Positions 5,907 to 6,363 of a stretch of 6,363 nucleotides of DNA are shown piece by piece. Position 1 is the first letter of the stretch; every line of letters begins with the position of its first letter. Source of the DNA: JAWLGW01 sp964569055 (GTDB taxonomy: Bacteria > Planctomycetota > J058). The position numbers and the translations under genes were made by a program. The DNA is taken from positions 1 to 6,363 of the forward strand of contig CAZMSZ010000414.1 of NCBI GenBank assembly GCA_964569055.1, written 5' to 3'. Below the pieces are notes generated by a model. The model saw only the letters and a list, made by a program, of their open reading frames with translations. It was not told the origin of the DNA and did not search any database.

Positions 5907-5977
5907 CAAGGAGGAGACCGCCAAGGACGGCAACACTACTGCAACGACGGAGCTGTCGCTCGAGCGACTCCTCCTTG
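5907..5977. repeat. 71-bp element bounded by 10-bp inverted repeats
   Basis: CAAGGAGGAG (5907-5916) and CTCCTCCTTG (5968-5977) are perfect inverted repeats around a segment holding one GACCGCCAAGGA copy and the palindrome with core TCGCTCGAGCGA. No flanking target duplication is visible. It could be a small structured repeat unit (REP or MITE-like) or simply the stem of one RNA/DNA hairpin. Confidence 0.5.
5949..5974. repeat. Palindrome, first copy (core TCGCTCGAGCGA)
   Basis: The dyad is centred between 5961 and 5962. GTCGCTCGAGCGAC is a perfect 14-base palindrome, then a 2-base mismatch, then GGAG pairing with CTCC. It is the less symmetric sister of the palindrome at 6063-6090. Confidence 0.7.
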
Positions 5978-5987
5978 GCCAAAAATA

Positions 5988-6007
5988 TGACCGCCAAGGA
6001 CGCCAAG
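5988..6007. repeat. Left arm of a 20-bp perfect inverted repeat
   Basis: This 20-base segment, starting TGACCGCCAAGG, is the exact reverse complement of 6196-6215. The arms lie about 190 bp apart and bracket the palindromes, so a transcript of the region could fold into one long stem. Confidence 0.8.
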
Positions 6008-6013
6008 GACGCC

Positions 6014-6036
6014 AAGGCTGTCGCTCGGAGAGCCTT
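6014..6036. repeat. Degenerate palindromic hairpin
   Basis: AAGGCT (6014-6019) pairs with AGCCTT (6031-6036), leaving an 11-base loop that begins GTCGCTCGG. It looks like a decayed third copy of the palindromes at 5949 and 6063, joined directly to the GCCAAGG repeat. Confidence 0.5.
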
Positions 6037-6062
6037 CTCCATGGCCCAAGAGGAGACCGCCA

Positions 6063-6090
6063 AGGAGCTGTCGCTCGAGCGATAGCTCCT
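6063..6090. repeat. 28-base near-perfect palindrome (core TCGCTCGAGCGA)
   Basis: The dyad is centred between 6076 and 6077. Thirteen of fourteen base pairs match; the only exception is G6070 opposite T6083, which would still pair as G-U in RNA. As a transcript hairpin it would be very stable and could stop transcription or shield 3' ends from decay. No U-run follows. Confidence 0.8.
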
Positions 6091-6114
6091 CGGCCAGGGC
6101 GGCGGACCTCGGAT

Positions 6115-6363
6115 GCGACAGCTCTTCCTTCCGCTCTTGCCCGTCGGACTCGGTCAAGGGGTGAGCGTGATCAGCGACAGCTCTCCCTTGGCGCTCTTGG
6201 CGTCCTTGGCGGTCAATTCTTGAGCGCGGGAGCCGCCCCTGCCAGCGGCAGCTCTTCCTTGGCGCTCTTGACGTCCTTGGCGGTCATTCTTGGGCCCGGG
6301 AGCCGGCCTGCCAGCGACAGCTCTCCCTTGGCGCTCTTGGCGACCTTGGCGGTCAATTCTTGG
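6115..6363. repeat. Tandem units of 69-71 bp, reverse orientation
   Basis: Three clear units start at 6172, 6243 and 6312, spaced 71 and 69 bp; the last is cut at the window end. Each reads CAGCGACAGCTC, then TTGGCGCTCTTG, then CCTTGGCGGTC, then ATTCTTG, and then, in the two complete units, a GC-rich GGGAGCC tail. A decayed unit (GCGACAGCTCTTCC) starts at 6115. The whole unit is repeated, including the parts that would be spacers, so this is not a CRISPR array. Confidence 0.8.
6196..6215. repeat. Right arm of the 20-bp perfect inverted repeat
   Basis: It reads CTTGGCGTCC onward to GGCGGTCA and is the exact reverse complement of 5988-6007. It sits inside the first clear tandem unit. Confidence 0.8.

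Larger units (their letters stand above)
5907..6363. repeat. Intergenic cluster of GACCGCCAAGGA repeats in two opposed orientations
   Basis: This stretch has no convincing gene. The 12-mer GACCGCCAAGGA occurs on the plus strand at 5916, 5989 and 6055. Its reverse complement occurs at 6203 and 6274, and with one change at 6343. The left copies point right and the right copies point left, with the switch near 6090-6115. Elements of this type (ACCGCCAAGGACGCCAAGGACGCCAAGG) are, from memory, widespread between genes in many Planctomycetota and other environmental bacteria. They give rise to spurious predicted peptides such as AKDAKDAK or LASLASLAV, exactly as the short open frames here do. The cluster continues past the right edge. 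Confidence 0.85.

Noticed and set aside
5907..5977. Insertion sequence
   Set aside because: It has terminal inverted repeats but no transposase and no target duplication, so at most it is a non-autonomous structured repeat.
5936..6157. Small proteins in the repeat cluster (MTAKDAKDAK-type and LGVLGVLGG-type)
   Set aside because: They are translations of the intergenic CCAAGGACG repeat, with no ribosome site or domain.
6172..6363. CRISPR array
   Set aside because: The intervening sequence is repeated along with the rest of the 69-71 bp unit, so there are no unique spacers, and no cas gene is present.

Overview
The window comes from a very GC-rich bacterium. Third codon positions are almost always G or C, and all three starts that can be judged here are GTG codons with good Shine-Dalgarno sites. 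The gene types fit a Planctomycetota or Myxococcota-like lineage: a leucine-rich-repeat protein, a glycine-rich lipoprotein with putative Ig domains, a cytochrome c/copper monooxygenase-like protein next to a redoxin, and an intergenic array of repeats containing GACCGCCAAGGA. This placement is inference. A run of exactly 100 N (3760-3859) shows a scaffolded draft assembly, probably a metagenome bin.

Layout, left to right. (1) 1-297, plus strand: C-terminal end of a leucine-rich-repeat protein that begins outside the window. (2) 325-3306, minus strand: a 993-residue secreted lipoprotein with two putative Ig (He_PIG-type) domains, then a glycine-rich module of about 300 residues present twice in tandem, then a C-terminal beta-rich domain holding the only two cysteines of the mature chain. 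It converges on the LRR gene with 27 bp between them. (3) 3307-3474: intergenic, with a candidate promoter for the lipoprotein and a weak hairpin. (4) 3475-3759, minus strand: C-terminal half of a redoxin/thioredoxin-like protein; its start and catalytic half are lost in the gap. (5) 3873-5162, minus strand: exported protein with one c-type heme site (CxxCH) followed by a peptidylglycine-monooxygenase-like two-copper fold in which all six expected copper ligands can be found. Genes 5 and 4 read in the same direction and probably form an operon. (6) 5163-5315: divergent intergenic region with three GC hairpins, two of them touching ribosome binding sites. (7) 5316-5873, plus strand: RimJ/RimL-type GNAT acetyltransferase. 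(8) 5874-6363: non-coding cluster of repeats in two opposed orientations with strong palindromes, running off the right edge.

The most coherent functional unit is the heme c/copper protein plus the redoxin, which together look like an extracytoplasmic redox pair of unknown substrate. The most unusual structures are the internally duplicated glycine/tyrosine-rich lipoprotein and the inverted repeat cluster. I see no CRISPR array, transposase, tRNA or rRNA.
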